Source: Acetispira formosa (nom. nud.)
Lineage (GTDB): Bacteria > Desulfobacterota > Desulfarculia > Adiutricales > Adiutricaceae
DNA length: 64,000 nt
Direction: 5' to 3'
Assembly (NCBI GenBank): GCA_023525915.1
Contig: CP026657.1
Coordinates: forward strand, 3,124,001 to 3,188,000
The number at the start of each line of letters is the position of its first letter. Position 1 is the first letter of the stretch. A model generated the notes under the pieces. It saw nothing but the letters and a program-made list of their open reading frames with translations, was not told the DNA's origin and ran no database searches. The position numbers and the translations under genes were made by a program. Below are positions 1 to 7,931 of this stretch, in pieces.

Positions 1-2
1 TC

Positions 3-713
3 CAGGCCCAGAACCAGTTCCAGACCCTGACCATGATCGGCAAGGACGTTCTGGCTGAAAACGATCAGTTGAGCGTCACCAATGGCGAACCCGACGTCAA
101 CGCCAGCATCGTCACCACTGAAAGCTGCAAAGTCATCGTCTACATCGTTGACGGCAGCGGCAACCAGGTGCGCAAGATCGATATGGGCATTCTGGAAGCG
201 GGTGAGCATGATATCGGCTGGAACGGCAAAGACAATATGAACAATGCCGTCAAGGACGGGGCTTACAAATTTCAGGTCACGGCCACCAGCCTGGCCACCG
301 GCGAGCTTATGGAAGACGGCGTCTACCCGCAGGTGTCCGGCAAGATCACCAGCGTCTCCTTCGATTCCAGCGGCCAGCCCATTATTCATATGGGCAACGC
401 CAGTCTGGCTCTTGGCCAGGTTATCCAGATTCTGGATAGCGGCAGCGTCAAAGATCCTTCGTTCAGCGATGACGATGATGATAAGAAGACTGATGAGGAT
501 GATAAGAAGACCGATGAGGATGATAAGAAGACCGATGAGACGGATAATACCGATGATACCGATGAAACCGATAACACGGATAATACCAATGAAACGGATA
601 ACACCGACAATACGGACAATACCGATAACACCGACAACACCGACAATACCGACAACACCGATAACACGGACAATACCGATAACACCAGCGACGGCGACAG
701 CACTGGCAGCTAA
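3..713 (+). CDS. flgD: Flagellar hook assembly scaffold FlgD, 3' part, with Asp/Thr/Asn repeat tail
   Basis: The gene enters from outside the window: the frame is open from base 3, so the internal ATG at 33 is not the start. FlgD is the scaffold on which hook subunits assemble at the distal end of the growing flagellum. The visible part shows the family's C-terminal Ig/FnIII-like region (GKDVLAENDQL, then GEHDIGWNGKDN and DGAYKFQV), followed by flgE 85 bp downstream, the usual order. From about residue 145 of the visible 226 the protein becomes a low-complexity tail: three DKKTDED-type units and then about 15 D-N-T or D-E-T triplets. The codons within the triplets vary synonymously. Ordinary FlgD proteins end without such a tail. 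The FlgD identity is firm; the role of the tail is unknown. Confidence 0.88.
   Translation, partial: QAQNQFQTLTMIGKDVLAENDQLSVTNGEPDVNASIVTTESCKVIVYIVDGSGNQVRKIDMGILEAGEHDIGWNGKDNMNNAVKDGAYKFQVTATSLATGELMEDGVYPQVSGKITSVSFDSSGQPIIHMGNASLALGQVIQILDSGSVKDPSFSDDDDDKKTDEDDKKTDEDDKKTDETDNTDDTDETDNTDNTNETDNTDNTDNTDNTDNTDNTDNTDNTDNTDNTSDGDSTGS
463..697 (+). repeat. Tandem short repeats encoding the FlgD acidic tail
   Basis: A 21-nt unit (encoding DKKTDED) occurs about three times from roughly 478 to 540. It is followed by a 9-nt unit (GATAAYACC and variants, encoding DNT or DET) running to about 690. All units keep frame, so gain or loss of units would change tail length without breaking the gene. 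Confidence 0.8.
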
Positions 714-798
714 TCGGATGCATAAATCATAGGATAGGATTTACACGGCCCATGACGGGGCGAGACCGTTATGAAGCCGGATTAAACAGGAGGAAATC

Positions 799-3477
799 AT
801 GGCAATCAGCAGCGCAATGTATGCGGCGGTGACAGGTCTGTCGGCTCTGGGAACAGGGATGCAGACCATCAGCAATAACATCGCGAACGTCAACACAGTC
901 GGCTTTAAGGCGGGCCGTACCAATTATGAGGATCTTATCAGCCAGAATTATTTTTCCGGCGGCAAGGTCAATCAGCGCGGTACGGGCGTTAAAGTCTCCA
1001 GCATTCAATCAATGTTCACCCAGGGCGCGTTCATGAGCTCGGCCCAGGATACCGACATGGCCATTGCCGGTGAAGGTTTCTTCTCTGTGAGAAACACGGT
1101 CACCGGGGCGATCAACTACACCCGCGCCGGCGTTTTCACCCTGACCAAAGAAGGTCAGTTGGAAGATCCTTCCGGCAACATTCTTCAGGGCTGGCAGATG
1201 TCCATCCCCAAACCGGGCCAGGATGCGGTTCGCATCGGCATGCCCACGGACGTAAAAATCACCGTTCTCAACGCGCCGCCGGTGGCCTCATCACAGATTA
1301 AAGTGGTGGCCAACCTCAATTCGGAAGACGAAGCGGCCTACCTATATGAAAAATTTGAGCTGGCTGATAAATATGCCCACGATCAGGCGGTCGGCCCGGC
1401 TGAATCAGCCCGCGTTTCCACCATCGCCGGTATTTATCCCACCACCGACAGCCCGATGGTTACTCTGGATAACGCCAACTATGATGCCGTGGGCGATTTG
1501 AGCAATACCCAGGCCAATCCGGCTACGATTGAAAGCTCCACTGACGATATTTATGATGAAAGCTTCCTTCTGACCTATAAGAACACTTTGAGTTCGGCTT
1601 CGCTCCATGCTCCGATACCTTCGAAACTGTCTGATTTCAAAATCATCAGCGATGCCACGTTTAATGCCTTAGGACCCGCCGCCCAGGCTCAGGCCAATGC
1701 CGAAGGCATTTTAAGCGAAACTCAATATGAGACGTTAAGGATTGATTCCACCGGCCCTATCGCCACCTATAATAAAGGAAATGTGGGCCATTTTACCAGT
1801 GCCACCAATAATACATCCACGGGAGTAGTCGCATCCGGCAATGAATATTTCGACAAATATTTCATTGCCCTATATAATTCTTACCACCCTGGAGCGAACA
1901 TCACCAGCATGAACCAATTCAACGTGGTCGACAACTCTTCGGTGCTTGATATTTCAGGCCACAGTTGGGAACGGGAGCACGGGTTCATGACTGAGGCGGA
2001 ATTCAACTCGCTGGTTGTATCCGCACGAGCGGAGGCTCGCGCGGAGGCTACAGCCAAGGGGCGTGACGCCTATAACACCCTCTATAATAATATTTATGAC
2101 TCTACATATAAGGCCATAACCTCCAGGCTCCAGGATTGGCAGCTTGAAGGCAACGGCTTTGCCGGGGCCTGGAACGCCCAGGATAACCCCCCGATAGATC
2201 CCGAAAGCTACACCTATCCCCAGACCCTGACCATTTATGACACTCTGGGCGCGGAACACAAGCTGAACGTTTACTATCAGCCCAACCCCCATATGGATAA
2301 CGTCTGGGATTACATCATAACCTGCGATCCGCTGGAAGACGCGCGCAAGGATTCCAACAACAATCTCTTATTCAGCGACACGGCTTCATTCTCCGGCCTC
2401 ATTCAGAAGGGCAAGATCACCTTCTCGGCCGACGGCAAGGATCGCCACGGCGGCCTGATCAAAGATATCGAAGCCCAGAACATCGATCTGGAAAAGAGCA
2501 AGATGGCCACCATCGATCCGAAAAGCTACACGGCCGATACCAGCACCACCATGCGCAATGCCACCATCGGCGGCTATTTCAAGGGTTCACCCGATATCGA
2601 TCCCTACACCGGCCAGCAGAAGGCCAGCGACCGCACCTACGAACTCACCTGGGGCGGCAACGTCAAAGGCGACCCGGTCACCAGCGGCATGGTCTGGACT
2701 GACAGCGAAGGGAACACCGGCATTATTCCGGTTTACGACAAGCAGTTTGCCGGACCTTACGAATTTGGCAGCGGCATGACCATCACTTTCGATACCAAAG
2801 ATTTGCCCCTGCGTTTTGGTGATGTGGGCCTGGACGCCATTTCGGCCACAGCCCACAGCGAACAGATCGCCTGGACAAATCTCCAGCCGAACAAGGAAGG
2901 TTATTTCGATTTCGACGTGGCGTTTGTCCAGTCGGCTTCAATGGCCATGCATCCGCCTTACCCGGAAGGAATGCCCACCATCTATCAGAAGATCTCGATG
3001 GATATGGGCGCGAAGAACCCCCACGGCCTGTCCGAAAACTGGATTCTGGACGAGCAGAGCACCACTCAGTATGCCTCCAAATCCAACACCATCTTCGCCA
3101 ACAGCGATGGTTATCCCTCCGGTTCGCTCCAGCGGGTCTCCATCGGTGAAGACGGCGTCCTGACCGGCATTTATTCCAACGGGCGTCACCAGCCGCTTTA
3201 TCAGATCGGCCTGACCCGCTTCCTCAACCCCTGGGGCCTCTCGAAAGTCGGCGACAACCTCTTTGAGGAAACCCGTTACTCCGGCGAAGGCGCCATGAAC
3301 GAACCCGGCTACGGCGGTACCGGCACAGTGCTGGCCAACTTCCTCGAACAGTCCAACGTCGACCTGGCTGAGGAAATCGTCAACATGATCGTGACCCAGC
3401 GTGGCTTCCAGGCCAACTCCAAGACGGTGACCACCACCGACTCCATGCTGGCCGAAGTAATCGAGATGAAACGTTAA
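799..3477 (+). CDS. flgE: Flagellar hook protein FlgE, unusually long (892 aa)
   Basis: FlgE polymerises into the flagellar hook. The N-terminus has the conserved rod/hook motif (SGLSALGTGMQTISNNIANVN, residues about 12-32, here split for display: ISNNIANVNTVGFK). The C-terminus has the matching coiled-coil segment (NVDLAEEIVNMIV, then QRGFQANSKTV). These are the D0/D1 ends of the axial family. A Shine-Dalgarno AGGAGG lies 6 nt before the ATG. The length is about twice the enteric protein (about 400 aa); the extra sequence is in the middle (roughly residues 190-620), where surface-exposed domains D2 and beyond belong. It follows flgD directly and probably shares its transcript. Identity is firm; the long centre is a lineage feature whose structure I cannot infer. 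Confidence 0.93.
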   Translation: MAISSAMYAAVTGLSALGTGMQTISNNIANVNTVGFKAGRTNYEDLISQNYFSGGKVNQRGTGVKVSSIQSMFTQGAFMSSAQDTDMAIAGEGFFSVRNTVTGAINYTRAGVFTLTKEGQLEDPSGNILQGWQMSIPKPGQDAVRIGMPTDVKITVLNAPPVASSQIKVVANLNSEDEAAYLYEKFELADKYAHDQAVGPAESARVSTIAGIYPTTDSPMVTLDNANYDAVGDLSNTQANPATIESSTDDIYDESFLLTYKNTLSSASLHAPIPSKLSDFKIISDATFNALGPAAQAQANAEGILSETQYETLRIDSTGPIATYNKGNVGHFTSATNNTSTGVVASGNEYFDKYFIALYNSYHPGANITSMNQFNVVDNSSVLDISGHSWEREHGFMTEAEFNSLVVSARAEARAEATAKGRDAYNTLYNNIYDSTYKAITSRLQDWQLEGNGFAGAWNAQDNPPIDPESYTYPQTLTIYDTLGAEHKLNVYYQPNPHMDNVWDYIITCDPLEDARKDSNNNLLFSDTASFSGLIQKGKITFSADGKDRHGGLIKDIEAQNIDLEKSKMATIDPKSYTADTSTTMRNATIGGYFKGSPDIDPYTGQQKASDRTYELTWGGNVKGDPVTSGMVWTDSEGNTGIIPVYDKQFAGPYEFGSGMTITFDTKDLPLRFGDVGLDAISATAHSEQIAWTNLQPNKEGYFDFDVAFVQSASMAMHPPYPEGMPTIYQKISMDMGAKNPHGLSENWILDEQSTTQYASKSNTIFANSDGYPSGSLQRVSIGEDGVLTGIYSNGRHQPLYQIGLTRFLNPWGLSKVGDNLFEETRYSGEGAMNEPGYGGTGTVLANFLEQSNVDLAEEIVNMIVTQRGFQANSKTVTTTDSMLAEVIEMKR

Positions 3478-3487
3478 TGATTAACAG

Positions 3488-3511
3488 TCCCCCGCCCGGC
3501 CGGGCGGGGGA
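3488..3511. terminator. 24-bp perfect GC palindrome after flgE
   Basis: The 12-base arm TCCCCCGCCCGG is followed directly by its exact complement, 11 bp past the flgE stop. There is no T-run after it, so it is either a weak or factor-assisted terminator or an mRNA 3'-end stabiliser for the flgDE transcript. Confidence 0.5.
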
Positions 3512-3656
3512 CGCATAATAAACGTGAGTTCCTCCAACTCATATCATCAACCGGCCTTGGCCGATCCGCTTCGGCCCCAAGCCACAGCCGGGCAGCGTTT
3601 TCAGACGCATGCCCACCTGACGAATAAAAATACTCATGGGTTCCTCCAAACCCGAT

Positions 3657-3695
3657 AGAAAAACCCGGATGATCCGCCTCATCCGGGTTTTTTTG
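3657..3695. terminator. Bidirectional Rho-independent terminator between flgE and the convergent 3.7-kb gene
   Basis: The stem AAACCCGGATGA / TCATCCGGGTTT encloses a 6-nt loop, with seven T on the plus side and an A-run on the other. It serves the plus-strand flagellar genes and the minus-strand gene ending at 3710. Confidence 0.8.
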
Positions 3696-3709
3696 TCTGC
3701 CGTTCTATT

Positions 3710-4264
3710 CTAATCCTCCAGATAGCCTTCGCCCTCAATTATGGGAATCCGCCAGGCCGCCTCAGTATAGGCCGGGGGACGATAATTGTAATCCAGGCGT
3801 GAAAGCACATAGCCGTCATAATTGTAATTAATCAGGTGATCAATATAGATATGGACGTCGGCTGGATTGAAAGGCGGCAGAAATCCGCCTTCAAAAAATC
3901 TGGTCTCCAGATAGGGGCGGCTCGATTCCAGTCGATAACGCCAGCGCCAGCCGGGTTCAGCCTTGCGGCGGGGCAGCATGGTGACGGTCACTGTAGTTTC
4001 AGAGGGGTCCACGGGCCGGGCGGCTTCAGCCGTCTCCTCATCGGGAAAATACCAGAAAAGCTCCAGGCTGGATTCCAGGCGGCGCGGGTCGCCTATCAAG
4101 GCTCCGCTGACGTGCACTTCGTCGCCCTCAGCCCGGCCCACGTTCAGAAACGGCAGATCCTCTTCAGGCTTGACCTCAATCGGCCGCGGGTTCTCCTCTT
4201 CACGTCCGGCGGTGAGAATCATTTCTCTCGGCGATGTAATAATTATGGCTATTCTTAAGGACAC
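3710..4264 (-). CDS. Hypothetical protein, 184 aa
   Basis: I do not recognise a family. The start is a GTG at 4264 with GGAGG 8 nt upstream; an alternative internal ATG would give MILTAG. The protein is acidic in its first 40 residues, has no clear signal peptide or membrane segment, and is rich in aromatic residues at the C-terminal end (YIDHLINYNYDGYVLSRLDYNY), which suggests a beta-rich soluble domain. It stands alone on the minus strand between the flagellar genes and the FmdB-like cluster. A TATAAT-like box at 4291-4296 could serve the divergent plus-strand gene. It could equally be a lineage-specific structural or envelope-associated protein; no function is proposed. Confidence 0.6.
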   Translation of the reverse strand: MSLRIAIIITSPREMILTAGREEENPRPIEVKPEEDLPFLNVGRAEGDEVHVSGALIGDPRRLESSLELFWYFPDEETAEAARPVDPSETTVTVTMLPRRKAEPGWRWRYRLESSRPYLETRFFEGGFLPPFNPADVHIYIDHLINYNYDGYVLSRLDYNYRPPAYTEAAWRIPIIEGEGYLED

Positions 4265-4363
4265 GTTTTTGGCCTCCGGTATTTTTATGGTATAATAAGT
4301 CTAAGGGTCTGTAAACTGGGATGACCCGGAGATTGATTTTATACGGATGGCGGTTTGCGGTCA

Positions 4364-4693
4364 ATGGCTCCTGTCTATAGCTATCACCATATTGACGAGG
4401 TTTCGGCGGGAAGCTGCCCGGCCGGGTCTGAATTTGATTTTGAGCAGCCTTCAATGGATCTGCCGCTCGGCCGCTGCCCGTATTGCGGCAAGCCTGTGGA
4501 GCGGTCGGTGGGTGCGGCCTCCATCCGCACCAGAAAGTTTGACTGTGAGCTGAAAGACATGGGCTTCACCAAGCTGGTGCGGGTTGACGAGGGCATTTTT
4601 GAAAACAAGACCAGGCGGCACGGCGAGGACAAATATGTTGACCGCCGCGATCCCGCCACTTTTCCCAACTTGAAGAAAACGGTTAAAGATTGA
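4364..4693 (+). CDS. FmdB-like zinc-ribbon protein
   Basis: This small protein (109 aa from the ATG at 4364; a TTG at 4355 is possible) starts MAPVYSYHHIDE. It carries FDFEQPSMDLPLGRCPYCGKPVERSV, which matches the FmdB-type zinc ribbon pattern of an aromatic N-terminus, a conserved FE-Q...P segment and a C-x2-C knuckle. In typical FmdB the first Cys pair sits at residues 9-12 (YRCxxCG). Here that position is HH, with a single Cys further on, so metal binding may use His or be incomplete. FmdB proteins have been proposed to regulate or assemble metal-dependent amide or formate metabolism, but the role is not settled. The stop overlaps the next start (TGATG), so the genes are translationally coupled. 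Confidence 0.6.
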   Translation: MAPVYSYHHIDEVSAGSCPAGSEFDFEQPSMDLPLGRCPYCGKPVERSVGAASIRTRKFDCELKDMGFTKLVRVDEGIFENKTRRHGEDKYVDRRDPATFPNLKKTVKD

Positions 4694-5157
4694 TGACATT
4701 TCCGAGATGCGGTGAGGCTGGCCAGACCCGGCCGGTGGTGGCGGTCATAGACGGCCAGGGCGGCGGCTTTGGCGTGGCCCTGATTAAAGAGTTGCGGATG
4801 AGGTTTGGCGAAGCTTTGGAGGTCTGGGCTCTGGGCACCAATTCATCGGCCACCAGCGCCATGATGAAGGCCAAGGCCAATCGCGGGGCCACAGGTGAAA
4901 ACGCCCTGTTGACTTGTCTGCCTAAGGTGGACGCGGTTATGGGGCCGATTGCCGTCACCTGGGCCAACGCCATGATGGGAGAGATAACCCCGGCCATGGC
5001 GGCGGCCGTCATGAGCGTGCCAGCCCCCAAGGTGTTGATACCCCTGTCGCAGGAGGGAGTGACATTGGCTGGATTTAAAAGTGAGCCGCTGCCCCATTTG
5101 GTAGGGGAGGCCATTAGTCAGTTGGCCCGTCTGGCCGGGGCAGCCCCGGCGGAGTGA
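4693..5157 (+). CDS. DUF3842 family protein
   Basis: The 154-residue protein opens with RPVVAVIDGQGGGFGVALIKEL, the glycine-rich VIDGQGGGxG signature of DUF3842. It looks like a Rossmann-type nucleotide-binding loop. It continues with alternating hydrophobic strands and VPAPKVLIPL near the end. No biochemical role is known to me for the family. It overlaps the upstream FmdB-like gene by one base (TGATG) and is followed 62 bp later by the CooT-like gene, suggesting a short operon of metal or cofactor-linked functions. Confidence 0.8.
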   Translation: MTFPRCGEAGQTRPVVAVIDGQGGGFGVALIKELRMRFGEALEVWALGTNSSATSAMMKAKANRGATGENALLTCLPKVDAVMGPIAVTWANAMMGEITPAMAAAVMSVPAPKVLIPLSQEGVTLAGFKSEPLPHLVGEAISQLARLAGAAPAE

Positions 5158-5219
5158 AGAGCTAAGGCACGGGCGCACAGTGGGTAGTTCGCCCTTAGAA
5201 ATTGTCTGGAGGATATTTT

Positions 5220-5429
5220 ATGTGTGAAGCCAATGTGTATATGACCAGCCGTGATGGGGAAAATGAAACCCTGATAATGGAAGCTGTTGATAAAATATTG
5301 CCGGAAGGGCCTGATAGCTGGCGTTTGACCAGCATTTTCGGGGAGCAGAAAATTGTCAGCGGGCACATTAAGAGCATGAAGCTGGTTGAGCACCGCATTA
5401 TTTTTGCGGATGGCCCAAGTGAAAGCTGA
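5220..5429 (+). CDS. CooT-like nickel-binding small protein
   Basis: The 69-aa protein starts MCEANVYM, with the invariant Cys at position 2. It ends ...TSIFGEQKIVSGHIKSMKLVEHRIIF, matching the CooT family (beta-barrel, Ni(II)-binding dimer using Cys2). CooT was described with carbon monoxide dehydrogenase maturation, but CooT-like proteins occur widely in anaerobes without CODH, and no CODH gene is visible here. The ATG at 5220 is chosen because GGAGG lies 7 nt upstream and the Cys must be residue 2; an upstream TTG in frame is unlikely. Its end overlaps the start of nth. Confidence 0.78.
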   Translation: MCEANVYMTSRDGENETLIMEAVDKILPEGPDSWRLTSIFGEQKIVSGHIKSMKLVEHRIIFADGPSES

Positions 5430-6114
5430 GAAAATTGCCCCAGGGGTAAAATCCGCCGGGCCGACCAGGGCTTTCGTTAAAAAAGTCATCGGCTTTTTTG
5501 ATGAATATTATCCCGAAGCCGGGTGCAGCCTGGAGTTTCATGATCCGTTTCAACTGCTGGCGGCCACTATTTTATCAGCCCAGTGCACTGATGAACGGGT
5601 TAACCGGACGACTCCAGGTCTCTTCCGGCGGTTTCCCGATGCCCGGAGCATGGCTCAGGCCGACCCGGAGGAGTTGGAAGAAATCATAAAACCTTGCGGC
5701 TTTTACCATAACAAAGCCAAAAGCCTTTTGGGCATGAGCCAAAAAGTGACCGAAGAATATGGCGGACGCATTCCTGAGACGCTGGAAGAGCTGGTGAAAC
5801 TGCCGGGCGTGGGCCGCAAAACGGCCAACGTCGTCCTTGGCAACGCCTTTGGCGTGCCTGGGCTGACGGTGGATACCCATTTGGGGCGTGTCAGTCGCCG
5901 TCTGGGGCTGAGTGCCAGCCAGGACCCTGAAAAGGTGGAGGCGGACCTGGCGGCCGTCATACCGCGAGAGCGTTGGACGCTGTTTTCCCATCAGGCCATT
6001 CACCACGGCCGGGCTTTATGCCGGTCACAGCGGCCGCTATGCCATGAATGCCCTTTTTTTAAATCGTGCCCAAGGATTGGAGTGGCGGATAAAGCCGCCT
6101 CGAAGAAGAAGTAG
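5410..6114 (+). CDS. nth: Endonuclease III (DNA glycosylase/AP lyase)
   Basis: This base-excision repair enzyme removes oxidised pyrimidines and cleaves abasic sites. The 234-residue protein shows the helix-hairpin-helix LPGVGRKTANVVLG with the catalytic Lys, the catalytic Asp in TVDTHLGRVSRRLG, the HxxLIxHGR-like motif (SHQAIHHGRALC), and the [4Fe-4S] ligands C-x6-C-x2-C-x5-C (CRSQRPLCHECPFFKSC) at the C-terminus. An N-terminal extension of about 25 residues precedes the usual start of the fold. The ATG at 5410 overlaps the CooT-like gene by 20 nt, so translation may be coupled. A Lys-rich end (AASKKK) may help DNA binding. Confidence 0.93.
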   Translation: MAQVKAEKIAPGVKSAGPTRAFVKKVIGFFDEYYPEAGCSLEFHDPFQLLAATILSAQCTDERVNRTTPGLFRRFPDARSMAQADPEELEEIIKPCGFYHNKAKSLLGMSQKVTEEYGGRIPETLEELVKLPGVGRKTANVVLGNAFGVPGLTVDTHLGRVSRRLGLSASQDPEKVEADLAAVIPRERWTLFSHQAIHHGRALCRSQRPLCHECPFFKSCPRIGVADKAASKKK

Positions 6115-6136
6115 AGTGCGGCCAAAGGCTGCAGTT

Positions 6137-6274
6137 CTAAGAACTTGTTCGTAAGTAATGAAGGCCATGACTTTGTTGCTCATGTTTTTTAATGCTCTGA
6201 ATATTGCTTCGCGGAGAAAAAACACCCTCGCCTGGCCAATGGCCAAAATCCATTATTTACGAACAGGTTCTTAA
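6137..6274. repeat. MITE-like element with 24-bp terminal inverted repeats
   Basis: The left arm (6137-6160, CTAAGAACTTGTTCGTAAGT plus AATG) and right arm (6251-6274) are complementary at 21 of 24 positions and enclose about 90 bp without a gene. Size and ends fit a miniature inverted-repeat element. A large transcribed hairpin between nth and the next gene is the alternative. Confidence 0.5.
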
Positions 6275-6303
6275 TCTTAAACAATTAAGCCCCGGAGAAA
6301 AAA

Positions 6304-7113
6304 GTGAATTGGCGAAAAATTAGATTCATCTGTCTGGCGCTGATGCTGTCTGTGATCGCATTTTCACTTTCTTCACCCTGCCTGGACGCTTGGGCGGGAA
6401 TTGACTTTGTTATCGTCCAGCCCCGGCCTGAACCTTACCATTCGGATGAGGCGCCCAAACTAACCCAAAGAGGGTGGCTGGCGCTGATTCAAGAAAATGA
6501 TGAATGGTTTCTGAAAGAGACAACCATGAAGGTTACTCTGGGAATAGATCCAGTGATGGACGATGACGGAGTACCCACCGGTTTGGTTATAAGCAGCCCG
6601 GAATATCCTGAGGCCATTGTGTTGTTCAAACATCCGGCTTTGAAGGCGGGCCGGGTCGCCATACCTGATAACGGCGCCTGGCAACTGAAAAATCCAGATG
6701 AAACAGGACCCCATACAAAACGTTTTCTTGACTCTTTTCAATTGCAGGGCCGCGTTTACTGGCTGGAGCTTTTTAAAGATGTTCATCGGACGGCCAATGA
6801 AGAGAATCTGGTGGATAAGCTTTTCATTCATCAGGCTGAACCGGAGCGCCCCGCCATTATTGTTCCTTTGCCCATGGAGAACGTCTCCTGGGGTGATTCA
6901 ACTGAATCCAGACTCGCGGCCGTGGAAGACGATTCCTACATCTGGGCCGTCTGGGCCGGTGACCTTGATCACGATGGCCAGCCAGACCTCATTTTATGGA
7001 AGCTGGGCTATAATCATGGCGGGGTGTGTTTTTATCTCTCTTCATTATCAGCCCCGGGCGTTGACGGCGCACTGCCTGGGCGGGCCGGTTGCCAGATGGG
7101 AACCGGCTGTTGA
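6304..7113 (+). CDS. Exported protein with a calcium-loop-like motif, unknown function
   Basis: The 269-aa protein starts at GTG 6304 with GGAG 6 nt upstream. Residues 1-31 form a signal peptide (basic MNWRKIR, then a hydrophobic stretch, cleavage near DAWA-G), so it is secreted to the periplasm or beyond. Near residue 220 it has GDLDHDGQPDLILW, a D-x-D-x-D-G calcium loop of the FG-GAP/dockerin kind, preceded by WAVWAGDL. It ends in GC. I know uncharacterised proteins with this layout (a WGD...S/R...W...GDLDxDG...DLI core), but no function. The broken DUF7674-like gene follows 55 bp later, so the two may have been one transcript. Confidence 0.65.
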   Translation: MNWRKIRFICLALMLSVIAFSLSSPCLDAWAGIDFVIVQPRPEPYHSDEAPKLTQRGWLALIQENDEWFLKETTMKVTLGIDPVMDDDGVPTGLVISSPEYPEAIVLFKHPALKAGRVAIPDNGAWQLKNPDETGPHTKRFLDSFQLQGRVYWLELFKDVHRTANEENLVDKLFIHQAEPERPAIIVPLPMENVSWGDSTESRLAAVEDDSYIWAVWAGDLDHDGQPDLILWKLGYNHGGVCFYLSSLSAPGVDGALPGRAGCQMGTGC

Positions 7114-7168
7114 GTCTTCAGTAAGGCCGGCCGGCAAGATAACCAGCCGCCCTGAAACAGGAATACGC

Positions 7169-7546
7169 ATGAAGTATGAAGACGTGAACAAAGCACTGGC
7201 AGAGGAATTCCCCAATTTTCAGATCAATAAAGACGATCTGGATTTGCCATATGTAGTGGCCGGTGATTTTGCCCGATTTCTGCTTGAGATGTATCAGCAG
7301 AAAAATATGGATGAAATAGCAAAAGGGCTCTCTTTCATCGAAAACCTCCATCACAGCGCCGATCATAACGTTCAGGAACTGGCCACCATTGGCTACCTGG
7401 AAGGCATACAGAATGTCTGACCCAACAACAAGATTGAGCCGGAGCTGATTTTCGAGTTTCTTGGCCCGAAGTCAAAAAAATGGTGGCGGGAACTCTATAA
7501 ATTCTGGGACGGCGTCGTTGAACATACCGGGCAATCCCCGAAGTAA
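7169..7546 (+). pseudogene. DUF7674-like gene interrupted by an in-frame TGA
   Basis: Reading from ATG 7169 gives 83 residues (MKYEDVNKALAEEFPNF ... ELATIGYLEGIQNV) before TGA at 7418-7420. The same frame then continues, without any other stop, for 41 more codons (PNNKIEPELIFEFLGPKSKKWW ... EHTGQSPK) to TAA at 7544. The continuation reads like the natural end of the protein: acidic-aromatic, with a KKWWRELYKFWDG segment. In the related small proteins I recall, the interrupted position is often Trp, so TGG to TGA is the simplest event. It is either a recent nonsense mutation, a sequencing error, or a recoded stop. I call the family DUF7674-like from memory; its role is unknown. Confidence 0.6.
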
Positions 7547-7931
7547 CATCAGCCCCCTTTAACCGTAAGGCAATGTGATTACATCTGTTTTAATCATTGA
7601 CAAAACAGCGGGGATATCTTATATAATCAAAACAGTAACCAAATCTGGCAAAACCATCCTTCCAGTTATTTACATCGACCATGACGGCGCTGTTTATTAA
7701 TACTTTATTTATCACCCCGTGCCTGCGGCGCAGGACTATGAATTAATAGCAACCACTAATTCCCCTAACGGATCCCGTCACAGCATAATTCCATGGTTTA
7801 CTGAACACCGACACGCACCGCTCAACACCTGTTGACCGTGCGCCGGCAAAAGATCCCTTTGGCAACTTACAGCCCCGGCTCCGCCCCAGCCAGGGCCAAG
7901 GGTCTGCTTTGCCTTAAAAGCCGGGAGAATT
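7547..7931 (+). other. 385-bp leader region of the hydrogenase-chemoreceptor gene
   Basis: There is no gene here. It holds the promoter noted separately and then about 300 bp of leader ending in a GGGAG ribosome site 4 nt before the ATG at 7932. The last 100 bp (GCCCCGGCTCCGCCCCAGCC and following) are GC-rich and could fold, but I recognise no riboswitch class. Confidence 0.4.
7597..7627 (+). promoter_or_regulatory. Sigma-70-type promoter upstream of the [FeFe]-hydrogenase chemoreceptor
   Basis: A perfect -35 TTGACA (7597-7602) is followed after 17 bp by TATATAAT (7620-7627), which offers a -10 at either 7620 or 7622. No other gene lies between it and the ATG at 7932. Confidence 0.6.

Noticed and set aside
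386-703. Long minus-strand frames (LSVLSV repeats) opposite the flgD tail
   Set aside because: They are mirror readings of the 9-nt repeat in flgD, with no ribosome site.
7418-7420. Selenocysteine codon
   Set aside because: No stem-loop of SECIS type is apparent after the TGA, and the expected residue looks like Trp rather than Cys.
7640-7931. Riboswitch in the leader of the hydrogenase-chemoreceptor
   Set aside because: I could not match the sequence to any class (c-di-GMP, molybdenum cofactor and others checked by eye), so only an unassigned leader is reported.
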